The notes: generated by a model not told the origin, from the letters alone. A stretch of DNA of 64,000 bases from JAJYKC01 sp963823105 (GCA_963823105.1 CAWGKC010000005.1:682001-746000), one strand, 5' to 3'; shown: positions 18,035-26,010, counted from the stretch's first letter. Made by a program: numbers and translations.

Positions 18035-19651
18035 ATGCTGAGTTATTCTCGCGGCCCGGAAGCCGCCTTAAGCGAACGGACGATTGGGGAAGTGTTTGCG
18101 GAGACGGCGGCGCGGTTTGGGGATCGACCCGCCGTCGTGTTCCGGCATCAGGGCGTGCGGTTGACTTACGCGGAGTTGGACGCGCGCGTGGAGGAGACGG
18201 CGCGCGGGATGGCGGGGCTGGGGCTGAAGCCGGGCGACCGCGTGGGCGTGTGGGCGACGAACTGCGTGGAATGGATTTTGTTGCAGCTTGCGTGCGCGCG
18301 AACGGGGATGGTGCTGGTGAATGTGAATCCGGCGTACCGGGCGTGGGAGCTGCGGTATTTGTTGAACAAGTCCGGCATTCGCGCGCTGTTTTTGTGGGAG
18401 CGGGACGGGCGCGCGGATTACCGGCAGATTTTGGAAGAGGCGAGCGAGGGGCAGAAGACGGCGCTGGAGCATGTCGTCTATTTCGGGCACGCGACGTGGG
18501 AGGGGATGCTGGAGCGCGGCTGCGATTATGCGAGGCCGGCGATCGAGGCGAACGATGTGGCGAACATTCAATACACTTCGGGGACGACGGGGTCGCCGAA
18601 GGGAGTGCTGTTGACGCATCGCAATCTGGTGAACAACGGGCTGTTGCTGGCGAGGAATCTTCGGGCGACGGAGAGGGATGCGATTTGCGTGCCGGTGCCG
18701 CTCTACCACTGCTTCGGGTGCGTGATCGGGGCGATGACGGCATACAACTCGGGCGCGGCGATGATTTTTCCCTCGGCCGCGTTCAATGCGCTGGCGACGC
18801 TGGAGGCGATCGAGGAAGAGAGGGCGACGGCGATTTACGGCGTGCCGACGATGTTCATCGCGGAATTGAGCCATCCGGATTTCGGGCGCTTCGATCTGCG
18901 TTCGCTGCGGACGGGAGTGATGGCGGGCGCGCCGTGTCCGGTGGAGATCATGAAGCGGGTGATGGGGGAGATGCATTGCGCGGGGATCACGATCGGGTAT
19001 GGGCAGACGGAAAGCTCGCCGGTGGTGACGATATCGGATGTGGAGGACAGCGTGGAATTGCGGGTGGGAACGGTGGGGCGGGCGCTGCCTTGCACGGAGA
19101 TGAAGATCGTTTCGCCGGCGACGGGGGAGACGGTGGAGGCGGGCGAGCAGGGCGAGATTTGCGCGCGCGGATATATGGTGATGAAGGGCTACGACGGGGA
19201 TGCGGAGGCGACGGCGAAGGCGGTGGATGCGGAGGGATGGCTGCACACCGGGGACTTGGGGACGATGCGGCCGGACGGGTATTTTCGCGTGACGGGGCGG
19301 GCGAAGGACATGATTATTCGCGGCGGGGAGAATATTTATCCGCGCGAGGTGGAGGAGTTTTTATATACGCACCCGAAGGTGGCCGATGTGCAGGTGATCG
19401 GGCTGCCGGACGCGCGTTATGGGGAGACGGTGCTGGCGTGGATCGTTCTGAAGAGCGGGGAAGAGGCGACGGAAGAGGAGATCCGCGAATATTGCCGGGG
19501 CAAGATCGCGCACTTCAAGATTCCGCAGTATGTGCGGTTCGTGGAGGCGTTTCCGATGACGGTGACGGGGAAGATACAAAAGTTCCGGATGCGGGAGATC
19601 GAGATTCGGGAGCGGGGATTGGAGCGGACGGCGGGGATGGAGATGGCGTGA
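18035..19651 (+). CDS. AMP-dependent acyl-CoA synthetase (fatty-acid-CoA ligase type)
   Basis: This 538-residue ANL-superfamily enzyme activates a carboxylic acid with ATP and transfers it to CoA. The ATG at 18035 follows CCGGGAG; upstream in-frame codons lie in the divergent gene's start. Signatures are the P-loop YTSGTTGSPKGVLLTHRN, VPLYHCFGCVIG, IGYGQTESSPVVTIS, GWLHTGDLGTMRPDGYF, the hinge GRAKDMIIRGGENIYPREVEE, and the catalytic-lysine segment near MTVTGKIQKFRMRE. It resembles medium- or long-chain fatty-acyl-CoA ligases, but the exact chain preference is unknown. A decayed copy of its last 100 bp occurs at 25911-26010. Confidence 0.9.
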   Translation: MLSYSRGPEAALSERTIGEVFAETAARFGDRPAVVFRHQGVRLTYAELDARVEETARGMAGLGLKPGDRVGVWATNCVEWILLQLACARTGMVLVNVNPAYRAWELRYLLNKSGIRALFLWERDGRADYRQILEEASEGQKTALEHVVYFGHATWEGMLERGCDYARPAIEANDVANIQYTSGTTGSPKGVLLTHRNLVNNGLLLARNLRATERDAICVPVPLYHCFGCVIGAMTAYNSGAAMIFPSAAFNALATLEAIEEERATAIYGVPTMFIAELSHPDFGRFDLRSLRTGVMAGAPCPVEIMKRVMGEMHCAGITIGYGQTESSPVVTISDVEDSVELRVGTVGRALPCTEMKIVSPATGETVEAGEQGEICARGYMVMKGYDGDAEATAKAVDAEGWLHTGDLGTMRPDGYFRVTGRAKDMIIRGGENIYPREVEEFLYTHPKVADVQVIGLPDARYGETVLAWIVLKSGEEATEEEIREYCRGKIAHFKIPQYVRFVEAFPMTVTGKIQKFRMREIEIRERGLERTAGMEMA

Positions 19652-20160
19652 GCGCCTACAGGCGATCTGCAAGCGCGGCTCCGCTCCGCTGGGTTTCCGG
19701 GTTTCGATTTTAAACCGAGTTAGTTGTGCGACCGGGTTAGTAACATGGTTACGCCGCCTGGCTCCAATCCTTCTTTACTCTCTATCGCTCCTTTGTTTAC
19801 TACAGAATTTAGTGCAACGTTGCGTTTTTACGAAGATCAAAAACCCGTTCAGGTAACCCTTAAACTGGATAGGGAGCCGCGTCAAACGCGAGCGGCCAGC
19901 GCCCACCTTTTTGCATTCGCGATCTCCAGTGCCTAGGGTGGAAGACCACTTAGCGGCGAGGACGAAGATGATCAGTCGTCTCGCTCTTGGTTACACGATA
20001 GCGCGGGGGGTGGGAAAAGCGAGAGGGTGGGATGGCGAGAATGGGGTGTAAGGTATTGAGGGGGAGGGAGATATAAGTTTTTCGGGGCGTTGTGACTGAC
20101 TTTCTGACCGCCGCTCCGCGCCCGCACTTGAGGGGTTCGCCGGGACGTTTCCTGAAGGTG
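19652..20160. other. Intergenic stretch without a recognisable gene
   Basis: About 510 bp between the acyl-CoA synthetase and the PadR promoter. It is visibly less GC-rich than its surroundings around 19740-19870. A 70-codon open frame (19724-19936) is present but has no ribosome-binding site and no recognisable motif. No repeat ends, tRNA or clear terminator were seen. Confidence 0.5.
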
Positions 20161-20210
20161 TTGACAGACTACCTGTTGCCAGATATAGTATATAGCAGTT
20201 GGCAGGCAAC
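20161..20210 (+). promoter_or_regulatory. Promoter and probable PadR operator
   Basis: TTGACA (20161-20166) and TATAGT (20184-20189) are 17 bp apart. GTTGCC (20176-20181) is mirrored by GGCAAC (20205-20210) around the AT-rich centre TATAGTATATAG, making an imperfect dyad that spans the -10 and the start point. Such a position suits autorepression by the PadR protein encoded immediately downstream. Confidence 0.55.
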
Positions 20211-20549
20211 ATGTCTGAACAAAAAACGGACGTCCCGTACGGAACCCTGGATCTGCTGATCCTTAAAACACTGGACACGATGGGGCCGATGCACGGCTAC
20301 CGCATCGCCCGGAGAATTGAGCAGGTGGCGGAGAACCTTTTGCGATTGAACCAGGGGTCGATTTATCCGGCTCTCATACGCCTGGAAGAGCAAGGCTGGA
20401 TTCGCACGCAATGGGGAATTTCCGAGACAAAACGCAAGGTCAAGTTTTATTCGCTGACTAAGGCTGGGACAAAGCAACTGCGAGTCGCGGTGGCGAACTG
20501 GGAGAGGACGACGGCGCTGGTGGCCCGGTTCCTGGAGGCGGAGCCGTGA
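20211..20549 (+). CDS. PadR-family transcriptional regulator
   Basis: This 112-residue regulator has the PadR N-terminal winged helix: YGTLDLLILKTLDTMGPMHGYRIARRIEQ, then LRLNQGSIYPALIRLEEQGWI and the wing SETKRKVKFYSLTKAGTKQL. The ATG at 20211 is preferred to the TTG at 20199, which lies within the expected transcription start region. Its stop overlaps the GTG of the ADOP permease. PadR-ADOP pairs of this kind are widespread in Acidobacteria, and the regulator probably represses its own operon. Confidence 0.9.
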   Translation: MSEQKTDVPYGTLDLLILKTLDTMGPMHGYRIARRIEQVAENLLRLNQGSIYPALIRLEEQGWIRTQWGISETKRKVKFYSLTKAGTKQLRVAVANWERTTALVARFLEAEP

Positions 20550-23176
20550 AGCTTCGATTCACAGCGCGGCGTCTGCTGGCGCTGATTCGCAAGCGGCGTC
20601 TGGATGGGGAACTGGAGGGTGAAATCCTCGCTCACCTGGAGATGGCCGAGCTCGACGCCATCGCCGCCGGGCTGTCGCCCGAAGAGGCTCGCCGCGAGGC
20701 TCGCCGCAATTTTGGAGGAATCGAACCGATGAAGGAAGAACATCGCGATCGGCGGAGCGTACGATGGGTGGAGAACCTGGTGAGAGACTTCCGGTACGGG
20801 ATCGCTTCGCTAGCGCGGGATCCCGGATTCGCCGCGATTACCATCGGATTGCTGGCTCTCGGCATCGGCGCCAATACGGCCATGTTCAGCATCGTTGACG
20901 CGGTTCTGTTGAAACCGCTTCCGTTTCCCGAGCCCGAGCGAATGGTAAGGGTGTGGGAAAGCCCTCCGGGGTTGCGCAACGGCACGACCACACTTACCTT
21001 TCTGGATTGGAAGAGGCAGGGCGACATCTTCGAGGCGTTGTCGGTGGAAGGGTCTTTCCGCGCCGCGGTGGCGATTGGCTCCGATTCGGCGCGCCTTTCG
21101 GGCAAACTGGTGTCGGCCGATTACTTCAACGTATTCGGCGTGAAGGCTCGACTCGGGCGCACGTTCGCACCGGGGGAGGATCAGCCGGGAGCGGCCCCGG
21201 TGGTGGTGCTGAGTTACTCGTTGTGGCAGACGCAATTCGGAGGCGATCCGGACGTTCTGAAACGCGACTTGGTGCTTGACGGTGAAGCGCACAGGATCGT
21301 CGGGGTTCTGCCCGCGGGCAGTTTCGATCGGGACGAGGCGCGGTTCTGGAAGCCGATGATCTTCGCGCCGGATCAAATGAATCGCGGTCAGCATTGGCTG
21401 ACCCCCATTGGACGGCTGCGCGCCGGCGTGAGTCTCGAGCAGGCGCGGGCCAAGATGACCATGTTGAGAGCGAGTCTCGATAAGGTCATTTTCCAGAAGG
21501 ACTGGGGCTTCGCAGTCGATCCGTACGCGCAAACGCTGGTTGGCGATACGCTGCGCCGCTCTATCTATCTGGCGTTCGGAGCGGTTCTGATGGTGTTGCT
21601 GATCGCCTGCGCGAACGTGGCAAACCTGGCGCTGGCCAAAGGCGCGACCCGGCGGAAGGAGATGGCGCTGAGAGCCGCACTGGGAGCGAGCCGCGGCCGA
21701 TTGATCGGGCAGTTGCTCACCGAGAGCCTGGTCTTGTGTCTTCTGGGAGGGGTGGCGGGCGTTGCCGTGGGCGCACTGCTGCTTCGAGCCGCGGCCCCAC
21801 TGGTGGCGGCATCGCTGCCGTTTACGGCCGATCTCAGCATGGATCCGCGCGTCCTTGGGTTCGCCGCGGCGGCCGTGATGGCGGTCTTGATACTCACGGG
21901 TCTGCTTCCTTCCTTGCGGACTTCCTTCGGCAAGCTGTCCAACGCATTGAACCAGTCGGGACGGGGATCGTCGGGTTCGAGCGCAGTGGTGCGCCGGACG
22001 ATCGTGATCGCCGAAGTTGCGGCTTCCGTGGTGCTGATCTGCGGCGCGGCGCTGCTGTTCAAGAGCCTGGCGAAGCTTCAGCGAGTGGATGCCGGCGTAC
22101 GAATCGACCACGTAATTACGATGTCGGCCGATCTTCCAACGGCGGCATACCCGACTCCGGAGAGCGCCGCCAGATTCTATGAAGCGGTGGTTCAACGGCT
22201 CCAAGCCGTGCCTGGAGTCGAGCGGGCATCGGTCTCGCAGGGCTTGCCTCTTCAAGGCGTGCAATGGGGCGAATATATGAGCGTGCCCGGAGTGCGGCAA
22301 CCGCTCCTGGTGCGTGTGAAGTTTGTCGATCCCTGGTATTTCGGCGCGCTTGACATTCCAGTGGAGACAGGGCGCGGAATTGAAAATCGCGATCGCGCGG
22401 GCGCTCCACCCGTTGTGGTCATCAATCGGGAGGTGGCGGGGCAATTCTTGAAAACGTTCGGAATCGCGAATCCGGTGGGGCGAACCGTTGGCATCGACGT
22501 CCCTGGCTACGGCCCAATCCCGGAATCGTTGGTGAACCTGCGGATCGTGGGCGTGATTCGCAGCGAGCGTACCGCGGCATTGAACGCGCCGCCAGAGCTG
22601 GTTGCCTATATACCGTTTGCCCAAGCCCCGCGGCAGGACATCAAACTGGTGGTTCGCACGCGGAGCGAGCCGGCGGCGGCGATGCCCGGCATTCGGGAAG
22701 CGGTGCGGCAGGTCGATCCCCACCTGCCGCTGGGGGATGTGATGACGATGGAAGAGGTGAAGGATCGGAGCACGCTGTGGGCGAGGCAGCCGACCTGGGT
22801 GGTGGGAGCGTTCGCCGGCGTCGCCGCTCTGATGGCCGCGCTGGGACTTTACGGCGTACTGGCGCATGCGGTTACGCAGCAGCGCCGCGAGATTGGCATC
22901 CGCATGGCCCTGGGCGCGCGGCCGGGCGACATCGTATCGCGGACTTTGGGCAGCGCCTTCTCGATGATCCTGGTGGGGCTTGCCGCCGGACTGGCTGGAG
23001 CTTTTGCGCTGACGCGGGTACTGAAGAGTCTCCTGTTCGAGGTGTCCGCGCTGGACCCGGCCGCACTCGCGTTTTCCTGCGTTCTGATGACTCTTATCGG
23101 CCTAGCGGCCGCGTTGATCCCGGCGAGCCGCGCGGCGGGAGTGGATCCGATGGTGGTGCTTCGCGACGAAGGCTGA
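20546..23176 (+). CDS. ADOP-family ABC transporter permease (MacB/FtsX-like duplicated orphan permease)
   Basis: This 876-residue permease starts at GTG overlapping the PadR stop. The N-terminal 80 residues form the soluble ADOP helix domain (LRFTARRLLALIRKRRLDGELEGEILAHLEM and RREARRNFGGIEPMKEEHRDRR). They are followed by two MacB-core/FtsX units: a membrane helix near 85-110 (AAITIGLLALGIGANTAMFSIVDAVLLKPLPF), a periplasmic domain, three helices at about 345-470, a second anchor near 485, a second periplasmic domain and three C-terminal helices. There is no adjacent ATPase gene, which is typical of this orphan family. The export substrate is unknown. Confidence 0.92.
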   Translation: MKLRFTARRLLALIRKRRLDGELEGEILAHLEMAELDAIAAGLSPEEARREARRNFGGIEPMKEEHRDRRSVRWVENLVRDFRYGIASLARDPGFAAITIGLLALGIGANTAMFSIVDAVLLKPLPFPEPERMVRVWESPPGLRNGTTTLTFLDWKRQGDIFEALSVEGSFRAAVAIGSDSARLSGKLVSADYFNVFGVKARLGRTFAPGEDQPGAAPVVVLSYSLWQTQFGGDPDVLKRDLVLDGEAHRIVGVLPAGSFDRDEARFWKPMIFAPDQMNRGQHWLTPIGRLRAGVSLEQARAKMTMLRASLDKVIFQKDWGFAVDPYAQTLVGDTLRRSIYLAFGAVLMVLLIACANVANLALAKGATRRKEMALRAALGASRGRLIGQLLTESLVLCLLGGVAGVAVGALLLRAAAPLVAASLPFTADLSMDPRVLGFAAAAVMAVLILTGLLPSLRTSFGKLSNALNQSGRGSSGSSAVVRRTIVIAEVAASVVLICGAALLFKSLAKLQRVDAGVRIDHVITMSADLPTAAYPTPESAARFYEAVVQRLQAVPGVERASVSQGLPLQGVQWGEYMSVPGVRQPLLVRVKFVDPWYFGALDIPVETGRGIENRDRAGAPPVVVINREVAGQFLKTFGIANPVGRTVGIDVPGYGPIPESLVNLRIVGVIRSERTAALNAPPELVAYIPFAQAPRQDIKLVVRTRSEPAAAMPGIREAVRQVDPHLPLGDVMTMEEVKDRSTLWARQPTWVVGAFAGVAALMAALGLYGVLAHAVTQQRREIGIRMALGARPGDIVSRTLGSAFSMILVGLAAGLAGAFALTRVLKSLLFEVSALDPAALAFSCVLMTLIGLAAALIPASRAAGVDPMVVLRDEG

Positions 23177-23275
23177 TCGGGAGTGCGGCGCTTACGGCTT
23201 CTCCAATTTGAGATGGCCGGCGATTGTTCGGGTTATCGGCGACAGGCGAGGGGGCGGAAGGCGAGCGGGACTGGT

Positions 23276-23290
23276 GGTGCGCGCCGCACC
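23276..23290 (+). terminator. Possible terminator hairpin after the ADOP gene
   Basis: GGTGCG-CGC-CGCACC forms a perfect 6-bp stem with a 3-nt loop about 100 bp beyond the stop, followed by a broken T-rich stretch (CTTTGCGCTTTT). A second T run, GCGCGTTTTTTG, lies just beyond, near 23310-23320. The T tract directly after the stem is weak, so this is tentative. Confidence 0.3.
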
Positions 23291-23422
23291 CTTTGCGCTT
23301 TTAAGGACGCGCGTTTTTTGATCCGGGCCGAGCCGAAGTAGATGCGGCGTTCGTCGCATGCACTTGGGCGGCCAGCCCAGGGCTCGACGCCGAACTGCTT
23401 GCGTATGAGGCAGGCGCCGAAG

Positions 23423-23851
23423 CTAGCCGGCGCGCTTGCCGCTCGCCCGCCGGGGCTTCGGCTTGGTCTTGCCCTTGAGATTGAGGGCCACCGCGGCGCG
23501 GATGAGATCCTTCAAGGCCGCCTCATCGACCTTCTCGCCTTCGTGGATGTCGATGGCACGCCTGACATTCCCGTCCAGGCTGGAGTTGAAGAGACCGGAA
23601 GGGTCCTTCAACGCAGCTCCCTTGGCAAACGTCATCTTGACGATCTTCTTGTAAGTCTCTCCGGTGCAGACGATGCCGCCGCGGGACCAGACGGGAGTCC
23701 CCATCCACTTCCACTCTTCGACGATCTCAGGGTCTGTCTGATGTATGATGTCGCGCAGATTGGCGAGCGTCTTCCCGCGCCAGTCCCCAAGTTCCATGAT
23801 CTTCTTGTCGATGAATGCAGAGGCAGATTCCAGCGGGACGGGTCTTTTCAT
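23423..23851 (-). CDS. DUF1801-domain protein
   Basis: This 142-residue soluble protein has the DUF1801 (YdhG-like) pattern: VEEWKWMGTPVWSRGGIVCTG, YKKIVKMTFAKGAALKDPSGLFNSSLDGNVRRAIDIHEGEKVDEAALKDLIRAAV. Family members include a proposed iron-delivery chaperone, but most are uncharacterised. A basic C-terminal tail (KPKPRRASGKRAG) resembles a nucleic-acid-binding extension. It is the last gene of the leftward ArsR operon, 79 bp behind the small membrane protein. Confidence 0.8.
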   Translation of the reverse strand: MKRPVPLESASAFIDKKIMELGDWRGKTLANLRDIIHQTDPEIVEEWKWMGTPVWSRGGIVCTGETYKKIVKMTFAKGAALKDPSGLFNSSLDGNVRRAIDIHEGEKVDEAALKDLIRAAVALNLKGKTKPKPRRASGKRAG

Positions 23852-23930
23852 AAACGCTCCAACTCTTCCAAAATTCGAAGGCCGGCGTCAACGAGAGATA
23901 GGTCAATCGATCGCGCGGCCGGCCGCCCGT

Positions 23931-24149
23931 TCAGCCAGTGCGTCGCCTACCGCGCCACTTGGCGGTATACGGCAGCACGAACAAGTACAGACCGGTGATC
24001 AAGAGGAAGGGGATCGGGGCGACCGCAAAGAGACCCAGCTTAGCGGTATACCTCCCCATTAGCACGGCGACTCCGTTGACGATGACGGCCAGCGTAAACG
24101 CAATGGACACCCAGCGGTGGGTCTGTCGAAACCATTTGTTCCAGTTCAA
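23931..24149 (-). CDS. Small two-helix membrane protein (PepSY-TM-like fragment)
   Basis: This 72-residue protein begins MNWNKWFRQTHRWVSIAFTLAVIVNGVAVLMG, a pattern seen at the start of PepSY-associated membrane proteins, and has two membrane helices (about 13-33 and 41-61). The start is TTG at 24149, supported by a full AGGAGG 6 bp upstream; there is no ATG alternative. The start overlaps the stop of the preceding small frame, continuing a chain of coupled genes. Confidence 0.65.
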   Translation of the reverse strand: MNWNKWFRQTHRWVSIAFTLAVIVNGVAVLMGRYTAKLGLFAVAPIPFLLITGLYLFVLPYTAKWRGRRRTG

Positions 24150-24334
24150 GGGGACCTCCTCTTAAGTCGAGCCCGAAGCGGATGGGGCACACTTACAAAC
24201 ATGATGTAAACGCCGCGGGCGGCGAGGGCGCAGGCGGCCAGGCCGCCAGGGCGCCTTCCCGCCAGCCCGATCCCGCTCGACACGGCGGCGCATGGGCCAA
24301 TCCGCGCGGTGGTTTTGCGATCCCCTCGGTTCAT
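24146..24334 (-). CDS. Doubtful 62-residue linker ORF
   Basis: The frame begins with an ATG overlapping the SRPBCC stop (ATGA) and ends with a TGA overlapping the TTG of the next gene, exactly the spacing expected in a coupled operon. The product is Ala/Gly/Arg-rich with no recognisable domain and could equally be a non-coding spacer that happens to be open. It is listed because the overlaps on both sides are unlikely by chance and because its 3' end carries the AGGAGG for the next gene. Confidence 0.25.
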   Translation of the reverse strand: MNRGDRKTTARIGPCAAVSSGIGLAGRRPGGLAACALAARGVYIMFVSVPHPLRARLKRRSP

Positions 24335-24884
24335 GACTTTTGAGCCTCCTTAGGCGGCCAGTTGGGCGTTTCAACACCGAACTGCTTGGCGTACTCCGCG
24401 TTCAGCTTCTGCCAGCCGCCGAACTTCATCGCGTCGCCACCCACGATGCGACCGATGGGAGTTCCGCTGAGCAGGCGATCCAGAACATCGAAACAAATGT
24501 GCCAGCCCGCGGCGCCCCACGAGATGAAGCGGCGATCGATGTTGTGCCACAGCGTCAGGCGCGTGCCGCCACCAAAGGCTTCGAGTTCCCACCGGATATC
24601 GCCGTACTCAAGCACCTCGGGAGCGTCGGCTCGCGTCACCGTTGTTACCTGCGGCCTGCCCGTTCCCACCCAAGTGAGATTCACCGAGCTCCGACCGTGC
24701 CGAGGCTGCCATCGGACACAAAGGGAGCCCACTCGCGCAGATGCGCCGGGTCGGTAAGCGCCTGCCAGACTTTTTCCGGCGCGTGGCGCAGTTCTCTGAC
24801 GAGAATGAGCGTCCATTTTTCGCCGTCCTTTCGTACCTGCGCCCCGCTGGCGGGACCCGGTGTGTACTGCTCGCGAGTGGTCAT
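24331..24884 (-). pseudogene. SRPBCC/AHSA1-family protein, one frameshift
   Basis: The N-terminal 66 residues (start ATG 24884, AAGGAG 7 bp upstream) read LVRELRHAPEKVWQALTDPAHLREWAPF, the opening helix and strand of an AHSA1-type START-like fold. The C-terminal 120 residues, in another frame, read APEVLEYGDIRWELEAFGGGTRLTLWHN, then SWGAAGWHICFDVLDRLL and MKFGGWQKLNAEYAKQFG. They join at about 24688-24692 by a -1 shift, equivalent to two extra bases. Removing GC there gives a length that fits the family. ArsR-SRPBCC operons are common; a ligand-binding role is inferred. Confidence 0.78.
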
Positions 24885-25009
24885 CTTCTTCTCCTTGTCT
24901 CCTTTTTCGGTGGTGTGGATCGATTCATGCGGTCGAGGTGGCGTTTGAGAGCATCCACGCGAGCGGACCAGAAGCGGCGGAGCTGCGCCAATGTGCGGAA
25001 CGGCCGCAT
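24881..25009 (-). CDS. 42-residue mini-protein derived from the ArsR C-terminal tail
   Basis: An intact small frame fits between the VOC gene (its TAA is directly followed by this ATG) and the SRPBCC gene (its TGA overlaps that ATG as ATGA). The product contains LRRFWSARVDALKRHLDRMNR, closely matching FRRFWSAHVDALERHLDRMER in the full ArsR protein at 25418-25783. The DNA of 24899-24990 aligns without gaps to 25457-25548. It lacks the helix-turn-helix and keeps only the C-terminal helix and a basic tail. It is either a relic of a duplicated ArsR-SRPBCC unit kept for translational coupling, or a short antagonist able to pair with ArsR; the first is more economical. Confidence 0.5.
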   Translation of the reverse strand: MRPFRTLAQLRRFWSARVDALKRHLDRMNRSTPPKKETRRRR

Positions 25010-25402
25010 TTAGTAGCGTGTCAACTGCGTGAGCTGAATGAGGTTGCCGCAGGTGTCCTTTAACATGGCAATGGTCGAACCGGTCACGCCGGTGGGCGGC
25101 ATCGTGAACTCGGCGCCGCGGGCCTTGATCCGCTCGTAGTCGGCCTTAACGTCGTCGGTGAAGAACATGGCCGCGGGCTGGCCCTGTTGAAAGATCGCCT
25201 CCTGATACGCTTTGGCCGCGGGGTTATCGTTCAGCGCCAATTGCAACTGAGTGCCGTCCGGCTCCTCGGGCGAGGCCACGGTCAGCCAGCGATATGGGCC
25301 CTGGCTGAAATCGGTCTTTTTGGCAAAGCCGAGTACCTCCGTATAGAAGCGCAGGGCCTTATCCTGGTCGTCCACGTATACGCTGGTCACTTTGATTTTC
25401 AT
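25010..25402 (-). CDS. VOC-family (glyoxalase/bleomycin-resistance-like) protein
   Basis: This 130-residue vicinal-oxygen-chelate protein has two beta-alpha-beta-beta-beta units: KVTSVYVDDQDKALRFYTEVLGFAKKTDF and PAAMFFTDDVKADYERIKARGAEFTM. It closes with LKDTCGNLIQLTQL. The metal-site positions of true glyoxalases are not all evident, so a resistance-type or unknown ligand role is as likely as catalysis. The start is 15 bp downstream of the ArsR stop, placing it as the first target gene of that regulator. Confidence 0.82.
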   Translation of the reverse strand: MKIKVTSVYVDDQDKALRFYTEVLGFAKKTDFSQGPYRWLTVASPEEPDGTQLQLALNDNPAAKAYQEAIFQQGQPAAMFFTDDVKADYERIKARGAEFTMPPTGVTGSTIAMLKDTCGNLIQLTQLTRY

Positions 25403-25417
25403 TTCGTTTCTCCTTTG

Positions 25418-25783
25418 TCACTTTCGCGGTTTGGGCCGCGTCGTTTTCTCTTTTGTCTTCCTTTTCGCCGGTGTCGATCGCTCCATACGGTCGAGGTGGC
25501 GTTCGAGAGCGTCCACGTGAGCGGACCAGAACCGGCGGAACGGAGCCAGCCAGGCATCGACCTCCTGAAGCGGTTCCGGCTTCAGCCGATAGAGGCGGCG
25601 CTGGGCGTCCACGGTCGATTCCACGATACCGGCCTCGCGCAGCACGCGCAGGTGCTTTGACACGGCCGGCTGCGGCATGCGAAGCTGACGCTCGATCTCG
25701 CCCACCGACTGTTGGGACGAGACCAGGAGGCTCAGTATCGCGCGGCGGTTCGGCTCCGCAATGATTTCGAACACCGATTCCAC
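25418..25783 (-). CDS. ArsR-family winged-helix regulator
   Basis: This 121-residue regulator starts at GTG 25783 (or GTG 25774, which gives the common FEIIAEPNRRAIL start). It contains the ArsR core: NRRAILSLLVSSQQSVGEIERQLRMPQPAVSKHLRVLREAGIVESTVDAQRRLYRLKPEPL. It lacks the CxC metal site and has the long C-terminal helix (WLAPFRRFWSAHVDALERHL) typical of regulators paired with SRPBCC genes. A very basic tail (KRKTKEKTTRPKPRK) ends it. It heads the leftward operon VOC, mini-ORF, SRPBCC, small genes, and is probably autoregulated through the dyad at 25808-25827. Confidence 0.88.
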   Translation of the reverse strand: MESVFEIIAEPNRRAILSLLVSSQQSVGEIERQLRMPQPAVSKHLRVLREAGIVESTVDAQRRLYRLKPEPLQEVDAWLAPFRRFWSAHVDALERHLDRMERSTPAKRKTKEKTTRPKPRK

Positions 25784-25789
25784 ACTCTT

Positions 25790-25827
25790 CTTATACTCTA
25801 CATGAGCATATACGTGTCAAGGTATAT
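25790..25827 (-). promoter_or_regulatory. ArsR operon promoter with overlapping operator dyad
   Basis: Reading leftward, TTGACA (25820-25815) is followed 18-19 bp later by GTATAA/TATAAG (25796-25790). A perfect inverted repeat, ATATAC-N8-GTATAT (25808-25827), straddles the -35. Its position fits steric repression by the ArsR protein encoded immediately downstream. The -10 ends only 6 bp before GTG 25783, so the message may be leaderless or use GTG 25774. Confidence 0.5.
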
Positions 25828-25910
25828 TTCAAGCAAAGGGGCGCGGGCAGCGGCTTCAGCCGGCGTGCCGCCTCAATCCCGCTCCCCTTTCTCCAGATGA
25901 AGCCGAACGC

Positions 25911-26010
25911 TCTCCGGCGACGGTGGCGGGGAAGATACAGAAATTCCGGAGGCGGGAGATCGAGATTCGGAAGCGGGGTTTGGAGACGACGGTGGAGATG
26001 GAGACGGCGC
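25911..26010 (+). pseudogene. Remnant of an acyl-CoA synthetase 3' end
   Basis: About 100 bp align with the last 100 bp of the acyl-CoA synthetase gene (19550-19648) with roughly four of five bases identical and no gaps over most of the length. The frame reads GKIQKFRRREIEIRKRGLET, against GKIQKFRMREIEIRERGLER in the intact gene. Nothing upstream matches the rest of the enzyme, so this is a decayed fragment. It sits between the ArsR promoter and the 3' end of the DUF1569 gene, suggesting a past rearrangement at the edge of the small-gene cluster. Confidence 0.65.

Noticed and set aside
19724..19936. 70-codon ORF in the gap before PadR
   Set aside because: No ribosome-binding site, no recognisable motif and no coupling to neighbours; listed only as part of the intergenic stretch.
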